From Sweltsa coloradensis (taxonomy: Eukaryota > Arthropoda > Insecta > Plecoptera > Chloroperlidae), in contig JAMZAV010000308.1 of NCBI GenBank assembly GCA_024449915.1, positions 62,001 to 126,000 of the forward strand: a stretch of DNA of 64,000 bases, in the 5' to 3' direction. Under the pieces are notes generated by a model that saw nothing but the letters and a program-made list of their open reading frames with translations, was not told the origin of the DNA and did no database searches. The translations under genes and the position numbers were made by a program. How positions within the stretch are numbered: the first letter of the stretch is position 1; each line of letters opens with the position of its first letter. This document shows, in pieces, positions 12,366 to 26,034 of the stretch.

Positions 12366-14587
12366 TACAATACGTTACATATGAAGACAAATAAAATCAT
12401 CTTTAGTCATTTTTGATAAGAAGCTAGGTGCAGTTTTAAAGTGACGACTGTTTCAATCCTACCATTGATTTACGTTCATCCCCAGGTGTACATGAAACAA
12501 TCATGCTTTTTCAGGTAATTAAAAAATACAATAAGCTTTCCTTGTAACATTTTGACCGCGATATCTAACTCAAGTAAAATTCACATATTTTGACCAACAA
12601 ATTGGATTTCCATGTTATAAACTGACAATATTTTAACATAAACCAAGCACGTCGTAATTGATAAAAATCGTATAAAAGTACATGGCAAAACACAAAATTG
12701 TTATTTGAAATAGCTGCCGAAGGGCAATAAGCTTGCAAAATGTGGGCATATATTCAAGTAAGCAAGTATAGACATAACAAGTCTTAATTGGATATTAGGA
12801 AGGAAGCCCCACGGGCAATGTTTATACAGTGCATGTATTTACAAATACTCCCAGCTTCCAGACTCCGAACAAAGCATATAAGATACATCAGACAGTCCTA
12901 TACGTTAACTTAATATTAACATAAAACTACATTCAAATATTGAAATAATTTAAGTGCTAGATTATAATATTGTTGACATATTAGGTGTTGAGCTAAGCTA
13001 ATACTTCCCATGTATTTTTACTTACTGTCCAAAAGCATTTTTTTTATAAATTTTTGTTGGAATATAAAGAATTGTGAAATCAAATCAAAGCAAACTTTTA
13101 AAAGCCTGACTTCAATTAACAAAAAATATGGTGTAGCAAGACACAGTGTTTTTTAGATTTGCCTTTTAAGGACTAATATGAAGCGGTTTTGCAAAATATT
13201 ATTGATTAATCAGTTCGAACATCACATGGCAGTAAGAAGAAATTGAACCCATAACCTGGCGAATTAAAGTCCAGTGTTTCTTTTAAAAACATCAACAGTG
13301 TAAATAGCGCATAGACTTGCACGGACTATATAAGTAGCTTTTAGCCATTGCCTAGTTTTTTACTAGATAAATGTTTATTTTTCTGCCTCAATGTTTAACC
13401 TGGCTGTGATGAATTTGAACCCATCAAAAGGAAAACAAAAAGAAGCAGAGATCTTCCAAGTCCCCAAACTTGGGTTTTTGTAGCTTCCAGAAATATAGTC
13501 GTAACCTAGAGAGATTTAGAGCATCGAATAAAAGAACTTATCTTCAATTTATTTAACGGTTTTTGTGCAATTTATGTTTTCTTTTGAAACGAACATTTTT
13601 TGCCGTTTATTTTGAGAAAACAAAAGCGTACAACGAACCTTCCACAATGCTTGTTTTGTATCTACACTACAGAATCACTCTGATCAACACATTAAACGGA
13701 ATCTTCCTTTTTTGGTTTGTCTTTGATTTGGTCTGAAATTTAAACTTTCTGCAAAAGTATTAATTTAACTTAAAAAATTACATAAGCAGATATTTTTTCT
13801 ATAAAACAAGCACTACATAACATTTTTGTTAAAATTCGCAGCAATTTATCAGGTAACTTAATGTAATACATTGTTCTCGTCAGATTTACCTGTATCGCCT
13901 AACTTAATCACTATATGAAATCAAATTTGTCACTTACCAAAATATATAAACGTACAATTTGCATATATTAGTAATATTTTACTCTCATGTATGAATATTA
14001 GAATCATATATTTGTCGTAAATTAATTTTTAAAAAAAATGGTCACGATTAATTGGATTTTTGCCAAATGTCATAAAACCAATGAGGCAATATTTATATTG
14101 AATACCCTTACATATTTTACTTCTAAAAACATGAAGCAGCAACTTTAAGCCAGTTTCACCAATACCAATTAAACAATAAGGAGTCGTTTAAAACGGTAGT
14201 TAAAAATAAGTACGCCGGCCTCAGTTGCAGCACGTAACTATTAACAAGCGCAAACCAGTTGTAAACATACTCTTAATAGACTGTGTATCCCTCGACAAAC
14301 ATTTCCCAAGTAATTTGTACTGCTTAGAAGCATCTACAGGATTGGTTTCGAATCTAGTTAATGGTTCGTGAATCCAGGGAAAATCCCCATCGCTCTCATG
14401 TGGTAATTGAACTGAATGCAAAAACTTGCCAATTTAGTTAATTGATACAAGCTGAAACAACAATTATATAGTACCAATCTTTCAAATGTGTATTTAAACT
14501 TTGATTATTAATTATGTTAAAATTGATTATTAGCAGGAAACCCGTGTATAACAGATAACTGTGATGATCGAAGAAAAATAGCTTCTT
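12366..14587. other. Unique AT-rich DNA, no gene recognised
   Basis: AT-rich with many A/T runs. No ORF above about 70 codons, no repeat member and no RNA gene that I can support. Confidence 0.45.
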
Positions 14588-14606
14588 GACCCGACACCTC
14601 CACCAT
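14588..14606 (-). repeat. 19-bp motif, one diverged copy
   Basis: ACCCGACACCTCCACCA, which on the minus strand reads TGGTGGAGGTGTCGGGT. The same C-to-T change is found in satellite units 10 and 12 at 47.1-47.3 kb. Confidence 0.8.
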
Positions 14607-14879
14607 TTGAACAAAACTTGCGTACTTACTAGAGATACTTGAAGAAAACAGCCCAATGGTAAAATGTTAAATTTATGTTCGCAAACAAATCAAAGATAAA
14701 AATAATTATGTTATTTACGAACATCAAATTCAAAAGTGGACCTGGACTCTTGAGGATTGCAGAAACATTAATGCCTACTCAATGCGTCGAGTGAAAAATA
14801 TAATCTCGATAACAAACGTTGTTCCTAGTTTCCTCTCAATCACAGACCGTCCTGATTGAATCTAAGCAAATTTTGACTG

Positions 14880-15330
14880 AGTACCTAGCTCGTCTTTTTC
14901 GAGCTTTCGTCGTTTGGTGATCTGCCCCCCCCCCCCTCCCCACCCTTCCAAGGCCTCTCACCACTGGCTGGCGCCTCTTTCCACCCTACAGAGCCACAGC
15001 GCCGGAAATCCGTGCGTGCAACTTTTAAGAGCCCCTTCAAGTGCTGGTTTTTAACCACCATTTCTGCATCGCCATTAGACCTATACCGGTTATTTGCCAA
15101 TACACACAAAAAGAGTCAAACTCTTTCCTCGTTTTTAACACTTCGTCAATACTCCTAGACGGTTCGTTTCGCGTTGTCGACTTTTTACAAGGCTAGATCT
15201 TGACAAAGTTTAAGAACGTTGATTGAAGATATAACGATGTTTTCGTGTTCCTTCTATCCAAACATCAGTTGTGAAAACGCCCCTAAAATCTCGCGCGCCG
15301 ACGTTCGGCACGGCTTCTCTTTCCAAATGC
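14880..15330. other. GC/CpG-elevated unique patch with a C12 tract
   Basis: Noticeably richer in G+C and CpG than its surroundings, with a C12 run at 14925-14936. It carries a 74-codon minus ORF without recognisable domains. It could be part of a promoter, an untranslated exon or conserved non-coding DNA; the sequence alone does not decide. Confidence 0.35.
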
Positions 15331-16179
15331 TTTTAGTGGCTGGTGTATTCACAGTAATTGGCACTTAAAGGATTGTGGCCATAATAGTGCACCACCTCAA
15401 AGCAACCCTACTCACTGATTGGAGGTCTACAAAAGACTTTCATTGTTTATTTATTCATTTTGTGGTTTTAGCACTCTTTATTCTCCACCATTAAAAAAAC
15501 GTATACGTAAACGTACTCTGGACTGCTTCAAAAGAAAACGATACGACATACTAGAAAATTAATCAAGTTTGTATTATGCTCACCCTCTATTTTTGTATTC
15601 TAACAGGGATAAAATTGCGGTTCGATATAAAATATAACCAGCACTCTTGACTTTACCGACCAAGGAAAATACTTTTAGTACACTTTTTGTTTTCAAAGAA
15701 ACAAATACTTTATTTTGAAGATGTAGACAAAATTAATTATAGAAGAAATACCTGGAAACACGTCCCTTTACTTTCCCCATTAAATTAGTGTTACACAAAT
15801 TAAACTTGATTGTAGTTTGTAGAGATATTCCAAAATTAATGTAAAAATTGGAAAAAAAAACTGCTGCAAAACATAGTACACTTTCTAAACTGTAGATGGT
15901 AATCTAAATTAATGAATTATTTAGATTGGTGCTACAATTTCCCTTATCTCCGATATGAATTAATGTTGCACAAAAAATGTATTGTCCTGCTGCATTTCCT
16001 GGAGAGAGTAAACATTAATAAACAACCAACAAGTTTATGTAATTAACAAAGTTTATGGAAAATTATACAAAATATTCCAGTTACATCACTATTTGTATAA
16101 ATACTCCTTAGCCATATTTCATTTATTTTTTTAAAAAGTTGCCGGTATTGATTCAAGTCTGCGTGCGTAAAACTCGCAT
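15331..16179. other. AT-rich unique DNA, nothing recognised
   Basis: Returns to AT-rich composition, with several A/T tracts and homeodomain-like TAATTA/TTAATT cores of the kind expected by chance. No gene or repeat seen. Confidence 0.4.
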
Positions 16180-17200
16180 AGATTTAGTTCGTGAGCTTCC
16201 ATGCACACCTTCATTGTGTCAGAACCATGACAAGCCCATCTCTGATACGCTGATTTAACATTCTCTTTCTCGACCATGAGCGTATTTGCCGGCATGGCTA
16301 AACACACAAAATGTAATTATATATCCACGCAACTCGGGGCTTCGGACTTGGGCAATAATGAGTGAGCTTGTCAGTCTTGTCACTGTCGCCAACCGGAACA
16401 ATGCTAGCTTTAAAAATAAAATACCCAGTTAAAGCCTTAGGCTATAGAATGGCGTTTAGTTATATGCTTCATCGATAGTCAAAGCGACCGGTCCAATGTA
16501 GAGCATCGATTGTGACAAGCATCACTCGCTTTGATTAAGGAAGGTTTAGTCACTTAGCCATTGGGCTGTCTGGCACACACCCACCCCACACCACACCAAA
16601 CCGTGTGCAATGTGCATGCTTAAGAGAGTAACCTACGGATTGCCGGCTAAGAGGGAGGAAGAAGGATTAGCCAACATTTCTGTAATTGCTTTTGCGATGG
16701 AAACGGGAGTTGAAAGCATTTCACCCGCCACAGCCACAGCGCAGCCCAACCAACAAGCCAAATGCAGAGAAATTGGCAGAGGGGATTCCGTTTGTTCCAC
16801 CTTGTAATTACACATGGCAAAACACGTTATCAGGAGTTTGTTAACAAGGCATCTCCGATGTCAACGGTCGTGCATGCATCTCTGCATTCTTCGTGGATGT
16901 CGGCGGTGGGGGTGGGGGTGGGGGGAGGTTCATCTCGTTCGAAGCCACACAGACGGATAGAGAAAACCCACCACTCTCTTTTCACTGTCGAAGTAGACCA
17001 CCGCTGTTTCCACTCGAATGCTTTAAGTGTCCTACTGATCAGGAGCATATGTGATGCGAGGAGCGTTGTCGGTAAACTAATGCCTCTCCCTGGCGCGCTC
17101 TTCTATCATAATATAGCTTCGTTGTCTGACGTACAGTGATTGATGGAGACCCCACCCTTGCACCACATTCTTCAGTTCACTCGTACAAGCAAAAAGTCAC
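16180..17200. other. GC-elevated unique region, possible exon or regulatory DNA
   Basis: Higher GC, with a G-rich track at 16905-16927 (three runs of five to six G) and a 125-codon plus-strand ORF at 16762-17139. That ORF has no recognisable domain. It also includes a Gly/Val run made by the G-track, so I do not call it a gene. A TCF/LEF-like CTTTGATT lies near 16530; the region is a reasonable target for transcript or conservation data. Confidence 0.35.
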
Positions 17201-17559
17201 TGATCTGGTTGCAGGGTGAACCAACATTTATATAAAGAGAGATCATTGCTTTATTGAGATAACCTAATGAAATGATGGAATCGAGTTCATGTGTGATCCG
17301 CTTTAATAAAGGCAGCTAAGAGGTTCATGGGCGAATACGCTGTTTATCTGCATGTTTTTAGTGCGTTTAAAAATAAAATTGGAGTTTTAATTTGTGGGCC
17401 AACATGGGAAAATAATAAGAGTTGTTAAATTGCTATTCAATTAACTATGATAATCAAAAGTATTGATTAATAAGTAAAAGACGATTATTTCATAATCCAC
17501 ACATGGAAAAATTCTTATTTCAGTGTCAATGCTAATTATTGTGAGAACACAATCTCTGT
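17201..17559. other. AT-rich unique DNA
   Basis: No ORF, repeat or RNA gene seen. It includes TTTATATAAAG near 17227-17238, a TATA-like string with no other promoter evidence. Confidence 0.35.
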
Positions 17560-18720
17560 AAGTCACAGGCATTTTCTTTGGACCGTCTCCACATTTGGAG
17601 GGGAGGAGAAGAGTGAAGACAAATTGGTTTCCTGCTACTTCACTTGGTTCTGTGTGGAAGGAGATTGGGATGGAGTGTGTGCATGAAAGATCAGTAGCGT
17701 TATATCATCATGAAGAATAAATAACAAAGAAGGAGCCGAGAGAGGGAGAGAGATGGAAGGAGAGGGTGAAGAGGGAGAGGGAGAGAGAGAGAGAAAACTT
17801 CAAGTCTCTTGCTCGGGCTCGGGCTCTGTATATTAACACGACCTATGAAATACGAGGTAAGTGTATTAGGAGCCTCTAATGCCTAGATAACGGTTTTTAA
17901 TACGTAACAAATGGAGGACGATTTGCCTCTAAGTAGCGACCCCCGTAACTTGTCTCCGAGACGTCAAAACTCTCATCTGTTACCGTCCACAGCTCCCACG
18001 CGTACAAGCTTTACCTCCAGCGTGAGTAATAGGGTATAAACGGTTCATTCGACCTTATCGGCCACCCCTTACACAGCGAGTTGCCACGGCTACGCACTCG
18101 ACGCTTGTATGGAAATGATTTTGCCAAGTGTCTGGGAGTTAGCTCCCGTTGGCAGCGCGACTTCGTGGAAGATGAACGAGATTAGGGGGAGGGTGGGGGA
18201 GGCGAAGATTTCTTGGTGCGGGTGCATGGCTGTTGGCAAAGGTTTCTGAGGTTTGGCATCTTCTACCGCACTCGTTGTCCGCTGATTCATGGCCGCGGTC
18301 GTTCCCAAGAGACATAGGCAACAAGACAATCTCTGGCTGAAGAACTTACTAGACCACGGAAGAATCGATCACCTGTACCTTCCGACATCAAACCTAGAAA
18401 CTTATCAACAGCATCGCGGAAAACAAAAAACTTTTATCGGCCTCTGTGTGCGGTACGTTGAAGCTATTATCGGGGAGGTTCTCTCATCGGGTGACTAATT
18501 ATCGGCCAGTACCTCAGATGTAGCCAACTCTTTGTCGCGCTAGAGAGCCTCTTTTGTCCGATCACAAATTGACTCTTGGCTATCGATCAGCGGAGCTCGA
18601 CGACACTCGATCAAGGCGTGATGAAACCGCCAGGCCTTACCACATAGCACCGCTCAAAGGATCGACGGCTGTTTTAGTGCGAACTATACTAGAGTGTAAT
18701 CGCCTGTAAAACAGTAAGGT
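17560..18720. other. CpG-elevated unique region, possible promoter or 5' exon
   Basis: A GA-rich purine run (about 17733-17796) is followed by CpG-rich sequence to about 18700. Short ORFs occur on both strands (for example 18090-18329 minus, 18289-18498 plus), none recognisable. The composition is unlike the flanking AT-rich DNA. A CAGCGTGAGT string near 18018-18027 would fit a splice donor, but no reading frame supports an exon. Confidence 0.35.
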
Positions 18721-19261
18721 GTAACAAATAACAGTAGTGACGGCTGTCATAAGCAGAACCTTCAATTTAGTACAATCATCAATCAATCGCCTATCTCCAC
18801 GGTTTACATAGAACACCGAAGGGTGCCTTCAAGTATTAAATTGAAAATATAAAACAGAGTCTGTAGATGGCAATCAATGTAGAACCGTGTACCATGATAC
18901 ATATTGAGTGCCTGAAGTCACTGTATCAATCACGACAAGTTGGGACTAAAAACAATTAGACTATACAGGTCGATGAAGTCTGAGTTATAGAGGACAAAGC
19001 TTGGACTAAAGAATTTGATTGGTTAAGAAAGAATAGGGTGCAAACCGAAGTATAAGATAATCGGAACCGAGGCGTTTTTGAAGTTCAAGACTCACAATAC
19101 TACCTCTCTGATTTGATAAGGTTGTTTAGGCGTAGGAGGAGTTCTTAAATTTTGAATCTTTTGATTAACTTTTATATATTTTATGCACTTTTATAACAAG
19201 CACGAGTATTGAACTGTCGAAAATTGGTACAGATTGTTTCACGCTTGTTCAATCCTTCACT
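18721..19261. other. Unique DNA, nothing recognised
   Basis: Mixed-composition sequence without ORFs or detectable repeats. Confidence 0.4.
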
Positions 19262-19262
19262 A

Positions 19263-19490
19263 ATAGGAGGTGTCGAGTACATGAATATTCAAACATTCTG
19301 GGGATTAGCCCCTCCCCTCTAACCCCAAAGGTATTCAAAGACATTCTGTATAATCCTTGTTAAAGGTAAATGTCAACGAAAAAACACATGTCAATCGGAG
19401 TCTTTTATCTTGAGACGTGACACACGCACAGACGGACGGACGGACGGACGGACGGACGGACCTATATCTGTGCATTTATCGGAGCTTTGC
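19263..19490 (+). repeat. Single diverged copy of the satellite-forming element
   Basis: GGAGGTGTCGAGTACATGAATATT aligns in two blocks (GGAGGTGTCGAGTA, then CATGAATATT) with the 73-bp satellite unit at 46.5 kb. The next ~140 bp also align with the DNA just after that array: 'ATAATCCTTGTT', 'GAAAAAACACATGTCAAT' and a CACGCACAGACGG stretch. It ends in a (GGAC)n run at 19433-19460. This looks like the unexpanded, older form of the element that gave rise to the array. Confidence 0.7.
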
Positions 19491-22400
19491 TCCCTGAAAG
19501 AAATCACGTCCACAACGTTTCAAACACAATGTTCACGCATTAAGTATTCGTTTTTGTGCAAATTACCGCAGCCTAAAATATATGTCCTTTCCCAATTCAC
19601 ACAATCCCGCAATCCCCCACTTCATAAATCGTGTTCGACTAACCATGCTTTTTAAAAATTAAACAACCACCTTAATTTTCATTGTTTTTGTCCTTTATTA
19701 ACCCATAGTTCATTATACGCATGTCAACATGTTGATTTAAAATCAATCACACAATAATTGAAAACCATTTGTTCATATCTCATTATGACCCTACCCCTTC
19801 CCATTGTCATCTCTCTCACCAGCACACAACATCAGGGTGCGTACGGCGATATCAAACAATTGTCTTACACAGATGTGTGCAGAATAAGAGGTCTGATGGA
19901 GAGGAAATGCATGTTTCTTTTGTATTTGTGTGTGAAAATGTGGGTTTTTCCATGGTTCAAACCAACTTTGTAAACAAATGTTTTAATATGATCATACTAC
20001 TCATATGTATCCTGTTTGATAGATTTAGTAGATTAAATTTATTTAGAAACATGATTATTTTGGTTGTTTAATTAAAAAAAAAAAAATGAATTTGGAAACT
20101 AAGACGCTAAAAATGTATGAAAAGAAAGTTTGACCTCAAGTTTAGTTTTAGGAAAGAAAAATATACATTATGTGAATTTAAAATTTCATTTTCGTTGAAT
20201 TTAGAAAATAAAATATGACATGAGAGTATACAACATGTAAGACAATCCATGTGTCAATAATCTCATAATAATAGCTATTAGTTATTTTTAGACACAGTCA
20301 CGATGTTGAATTATTTGTCCTCAAGTATGATCTCTATTTAAATTTGGAACTTTATGTGTTGTAGACCTAATAATGAAATAATATACATGAGCAAACGTAT
20401 TTTGCATATTTGTTGATCCAAAAGTTAACGTAACTTTGAGATCACTGTTATCATTGCCTACATGATTTTTCTTTCTTTCACATTGCACTTATTATAACTA
20501 CTCAATAATTATGAAAAGGGCACAACAGCTGGTGACTTGCATAATTAAGGTTGATAGGTTGATAAATTGAAGAGCATGTTTAGAAATCCCTTCACTCTAT
20601 ATACATGTTGAAGAATAATTATCGTTATTGATTAATAAAAAAATTGATTTTAAATTCAGGTTAATACAAAATTAGAAGGATTATTCTTTTCAGAATAATA
20701 CTGATGCATTGCCCCACAATGGCAGAAAAGGTCATTAATAGTGTAAAATTTACACCAATCTACTCGACAAAGAAACATGGATAAATAACTAAAATGAAAT
20801 TAAAGTTTTATTTTTCAAAACAATACATTTAAAATGAATGTGGTTTGATTATTTATATTATTATATTACCACTTTTATTGTTTCCTAAGTGTATTGTTCC
20901 TCAAACTGAATTTTATCGTTGTATGTTTTGTGTAACAGCCAAAACTGCCTGTCGTTCTCACCCAAGGGCCAAAGTTTATGACGCTCAAGGTGACGCGTTA
21001 AGGGGGAAGGGGATGTCAGTTTGACGTTGGGCGTTGGACAACGTCGTCATTATACAGTGGAAAACGTGATCCGGACTTTGCCCTTTAAAACTTATCTCCC
21101 AACAAATATCCAAGTTGTTTTCCATCAATGTCGTGGTTTAAAAAATCTTTTTAAAACCGATAAACTATATTGCTCATTGCGAACGCGTGTGAATATTTTG
21201 GTGGACACTTGTTTGATTCCAGGTTTTCCTAATATTTTCTAACTAAGGACTATTAGTACACCCGGTGACAAAAGTAAATCAAGGGTATGCCAAAAAACCT
21301 TATCTACTCAAACATCGTTTTGTACTCGAACAACTCGTATAACATAATTATCAAACAAATCTTAAACACACACAAAACTATCCATGTCATTACAACTGTG
21401 GAAGGAAACACCACTGAACCCGACGTCAAAGAAAGGAATTTAATATTGTTATTTAACGAAACGACATCATACAAAATGCTTTATGTGTGGGGGCACACTG
21501 CAACTTGTGCCAGGTATACTTGTTACTTTGTCCAAGAACAGAAATTTTTGACATGACATCTATAGCGATAGTTTCAAAGCTCTTCTCAAACCTTTCAACT
21601 TCCATACTCTCTTCCACATCACTTCATTTACAGAGTAGTAAGAAACAAACAACACGATAGTATTAAATAGTTTGTTGTTTATTACGTCTTCGTTGAGTAC
21701 TGGTATAACTTTGATCACAACTAAAGCCTATCGTCTGTTCTGATTGGTCGTCAGGAAGTTTCACAATACTCTCTCGCAAGAAAGTTCTAGTTCTTGCGTA
21801 TGTCGCCAGCGGTGTGAGAGTCGGCGCTGTGCTCGTGTCAGTTGCGGCCACGGTTAGTATACTTTCCTTTCACGATCAACCAGTCAAAGTTGGAGGAATT
21901 GCACTGTTGGTGTTGGTTGTTTTACCTACGTCAACATTAATGAAGTTATGCTATTTGAAATGTAGAGTGAATGGAATATGAGGTTGAAGGACAAACTACT
22001 ACTGTGCTGATGTCTAACCCACGTTTCTTGGTACACTGACGGCGAATTTAAATGCACCTTGAAATGTACACCCTAAATGTTGGTCTTGTGTTTATCCCTA
22101 GGAAAGTTGCTCTGGGATACCTTTTTAAACTAACAAGTAGAATGTGGTCTTTACTTGTGAAATCTTCAGAATTTGTACAATCATATAATTTTCGTCATTA
22201 CAAAAATCGTGATGATATATAATTTCCTTTACATGTGTGCCTGTAAAAAAATAAAAAATAAAAGTTTTTGTACCTACAATTTGACTGCTATGAAATATGT
22301 ACTTGAACATCAGCAATAAGGATCTTCTTAAGTTTAGTATTGCTCCCAGTACATTTCCCTGTTTAGTTGGTAGTATGAAAGGTATTTATTCTGCTGTAAT

Positions 22401-23539
22401 TTTGTTCTTTGTAATATTGTACTCAATGTTCTTTATCTTAGGTTATATTTTACCATCCCTGTCGCTATTGTCACTGTCTTGATCGCTTACCTAGTGCACC
22501 AAGTTCTAGACAATCTAGTATATCGATTACATCTTTTAGTAACAGAAATAGTAATTAATCATTATATTTATTTTTAAAAACATCAAATATGTATCTATGC
22601 TAATTTTACGTTCATTCAAACGTCGCATATTCACTGCAAAAGTAAAATTTACCATTATTTTGAAAATTAATCAGAATACTCCTTAAAAGACGTCGGATTG
22701 TTTTCTCTATGCGACATATAGGCTTAAAAGCCCGATAACCGTCTGTTATTTCCTGAATAAAAATTTTATTGGGACTGACTTACAACGTTTGGTTCTCGGT
22801 TCTATGTGGAGCGAAATAATAAGGAGCTTTTCTTTTAAAACTTGCAATTAATTCCGACTTTATATAAAAGAAAATCTTCTCAACAAGGAATTATGTATAT
22901 TAATCACAAAATATATAAACCTTACAACGTCGAAGTAAATAATTTGAAACAGTATCGTTTGCAAGAGAAAACAAGTCAACATGTTTGTAAGTATCACCTT
23001 AGCCGATTCCTCATAGCTAACAAGGTAGGTATCTGAATACTTTATTTTATTTACTATTTATATAATTTATTATATAGTTAAAAATCTTTCATGAGTCTAG
23101 TTATTCATAGGTTCTGTTATTTTTTAAGCGTGTCAGTTCGATGTTTCACAGTCGTTGTGGGATACGGTATCAGACGACTAACATTGTGGAACCTACAGTG
23201 ATTCCGATCTGACTACTTGACACTAACCATACGCTATAGGGCACTCGTTTTAGGTACAACCGCCGACAGAATAATATCAGTGGCAAGGCAGAACATACTG
23301 TTTAAATCTTGTGTTTGAATATCCTTGCTGATCTGTTAGTCGTACTCGTACACAAATGTAACTGACTCAGAGAGATCCCGCTATACGGATCACCTTTCTG
23401 CGAGTGTGTAACCTGTCTTGATAAAACCGAACATCAACTCCTATTGACGTATGTTTTAATTCACACCGCCTTGGACAAGAATGAAACAACGTTTTTGGTG
23501 ACCCTGTGAGTCGGAGGGCTTGATAAACCCCTTCTGTAA
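19491..23539. other. Unique AT-rich DNA, no gene recognised
   Basis: ORFs up to 100 codons (19769-20071) are unremarkable, and frames overlap. A 7-bp-stem hairpin (GACGTTG / CAACGTC) lies near 21022-21045. No repeat family member is evident. Confidence 0.4.
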
Positions 23540-23557
23540 ACCCGGCACCTCCACCAA
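23540..23557 (-). repeat. Isolated copy of the 19-bp motif
   Basis: ACCCGGCACCTCCACCAA, an 18-of-19 match on the minus strand. The sequence on its downstream side does not match any other copy. Confidence 0.85.
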
Positions 23558-25145
23558 CAAGGAGACACGTTGGAGTTAATTTAATTCATGTTCTTCTTCG
23601 ACAAACTGTTGGTTAAGTGGCTACACGCTCCCTATTTTCGAACCACGAAAATTTTCTTGTTTAAGACATGGATTGAGACTCAAAATTAACAATGCAAACT
23701 CAAATGAGTAATTGTAGTAAATACGTTTTCTGTCCAACCCTTGATTTACACATATCCGAACATAAACTTGATGAACAATTCTAATATATTAAATAACTTG
23801 GCAGTGTTTGTAAACTGTCAATGAGGTAATAACAATTAAAAACAAATATATTACAAACAACGTCGAAAAATACATAATCCGTTGCATTTCTATTTTGACA
23901 CGATAACAAAACGACAGAACGAGTTAATTCGCTACAAAAAGAGCTCTTGACATGGTTTAATATACGGCAGTCTCGCAGTGCGAAGCTGTCCGGAACATTC
24001 GCGCTGCCACTTTCACGTTTCAGAAAGCCAACCAGCTTTATTTAATTTATTATTAAAAATAAAAAACATTTATTTTTCTAAACTCAAATAAAGTGTTGGT
24101 GCAAAAAAGAAAAACTTTACAACTGCCAACTTTTTACAAATTAGCAAGTTTAAGACATACACATTTTAAGACGCTATGAATTCGTAACGTTAACAAAATA
24201 CTTGCAAAATTTAGACGACAGAGTAAATTTCAGAAACTAAAGTTTATAGTGAGTGATATGGGAGTTTAAATGAATATCAAAAATACGGCAATGGGTTCGC
24301 GTTACTTATAGTATTAAAAGACTGGTTATATGTATTGCTCATATGGCAGGTGAGCACTCTAGTATTATCGCATAATCGGAATGTTTTAGCTCGTCATTGG
24401 ACAAATGGGCAACAAGTAAAATATATAATATTTTGTCAGTAAAAATAAATTGGAAATACACACTTTTTTTTACCATTGAAATAAATATAGTCTACAAAGC
24501 AAACAACGTGCTTGAAGTTTGTAAAAAGATCCAAGAATGTGTGTTTTCAAAATTAAACTGATATGATTTCTGTTTGAATTGACCCGTATGTGACATGATG
24601 GTGCTTCGTGTATCGGCCTGCACCCTATTGTTCTATGTTCCGTTCCCTTGCAACAGAAGGGCTCACGTGCGCTCTACCACCAAACAACACGTAAGTGTAA
24701 GTGAACCACATGTAAGTGGGTGGCAAGCTGATGACCAAGCTCTGTTTTCAATTATCTATTGGTCAAATGGAATAATTCCATGCTTAGTCAGTTTTTAATT
24801 TAAAAACTAATTAACGATTTCAAGTACGTTTGTGTTATCAGTTTTAAGTGACAAAAAACAAAATCGAAAGAAGTTGGATTTAATTGCATTGGAATGCTAC
24901 AATTTCAATTACAATGCAGATAAACAAACACTAAAGCTGAGTATGTCCATCGAGTTATTTAAGAATCTTGGGAATAATGATGTAAATTTCTTTACTTCCA
25001 AAACTATAAATTTAGCAAGTAAATAAAACAACTTTTATATTGTACGTGTTAACCGAGAAAAATAAGTGTTAATTATAAGTGGTGTGCGTCACTTGAAATT
25101 TCGAGTCGAGTCGAGTATTTGATCAAATATTTAAAATAAATGATT
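23558..25145. other. Unique AT-rich DNA, no gene recognised
   Basis: Short ORFs of 64-67 codons only. No repeat or RNA gene seen. Confidence 0.4.
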
Positions 25146-25164
25146 TTGGTGGAGGTGCCGGGTA
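25146..25164 (+). repeat. Isolated copy of the 19-bp motif
   Basis: Exact TTGGTGGAGGTGCCGGGTA followed by GCCTAA, slightly like the GCCTTA that follows the motif (read on the minus strand) in the 59-kb array. Confidence 0.9.
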
Positions 25165-25724
25165 GCCTAAAGTAAATTCGTCCGTATTCGTACACGAGCG
25201 TATTGTGGAGCTCCCAACTCATTAATCACGAGGGTGAAAACGTTAATATCGTTAGGGATTTTGAACGCCACTTAACTAACCCTTTTTGGCTTTATAGTAA
25301 GTCCAGTCTCTTTATAAAAGTGTTTATATTTTTTGAACTTTTGAACATTATTGGCACAAATAATAAAATTCTGTAGATCGATGGCAACATTTTCATGAAA
25401 TATAAATTAAATGACATGTCATAGCCCAACCCTTTTATTAACGTTCGTGCATGATCATTAAAAATCTATAAAGAGAGAAAACATTTAAAAATTAATTAAA
25501 TATTACTGTGTCTTCACTTTTGACACCTACACAAAGACTAACATCAACAAATAAAATTAATTTAAGTTCATGTTTTATTTGGACCTTAGTTAACTATTTT
25601 CAGAATATAAAACACATCAATGTCATTGGACATAGTTATAAGTAAGTCCAAAAAAACATAAAACCAAATCATAACAACCAGTTTAGAAGAAAATGAAAAA
25701 ATATTGTACATATTGTAACTAAGC

Positions 25725-25865
25725 CTTCAGTCATAGAGGATTTGCGTCGATTGCTTCGGGGCATATATGGTTGGCTTGGTCGCTTTGATGTAATATCCCC
25801 CACTGAAAATCAGTTATATCACTGAGTGGGTAGACTCTAAATACGAATTTATTTATTTATTTACT
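25725..25865 (+). mobile_element. SINE 3' fragment, family S1
   Basis: It matches the 3' half of the SINE at 34421-34800: GGTTGGCTTGGTCG, AATATCCCCC, AAATCAGTT, ACTGAGTGGGTAGAC and AATACGAATTTATTTATTT. The tRNA-like head is absent (5' truncation, as is usual for SINEs). It ends in an ATTT-rich tail. Confidence 0.7.
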
Positions 25866-26034
25866 GAAAAACAAAAGTCCTCGGACTCAAATTGGACGCG
25901 ATACTCGACAGTTATTTTTATTCCTCGGATTGGACTCGAGACTTGAACTCAAAAACTAAAACTCACACCCCCATACTTTATTAATGTTATTGATAACGTA
26001 AACGAGTGGCGCTAGAGGAAGCGGTTGGTTCGTT

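Noticed and set aside
16530..16540. TCF/LEF, homeodomain, POU and TATA-like short matches across the window
   Set aside because: Such 6-10 bp strings are expected by chance in 64 kb of AT-rich sequence. Without conservation or chromatin data I do not call them sites.
16762..17139. 125-codon ORF in GC-rich DNA
   Set aside because: No recognisable domain. Its Gly/Val run comes from a G-rich track, and antisense ORFs of similar quality overlap it.
20940..21010. Possible relic of the family C body (CGCTCAAGGT and neighbours)
   Set aside because: Only about 10 exact bases match, with no consistent alignment around them.
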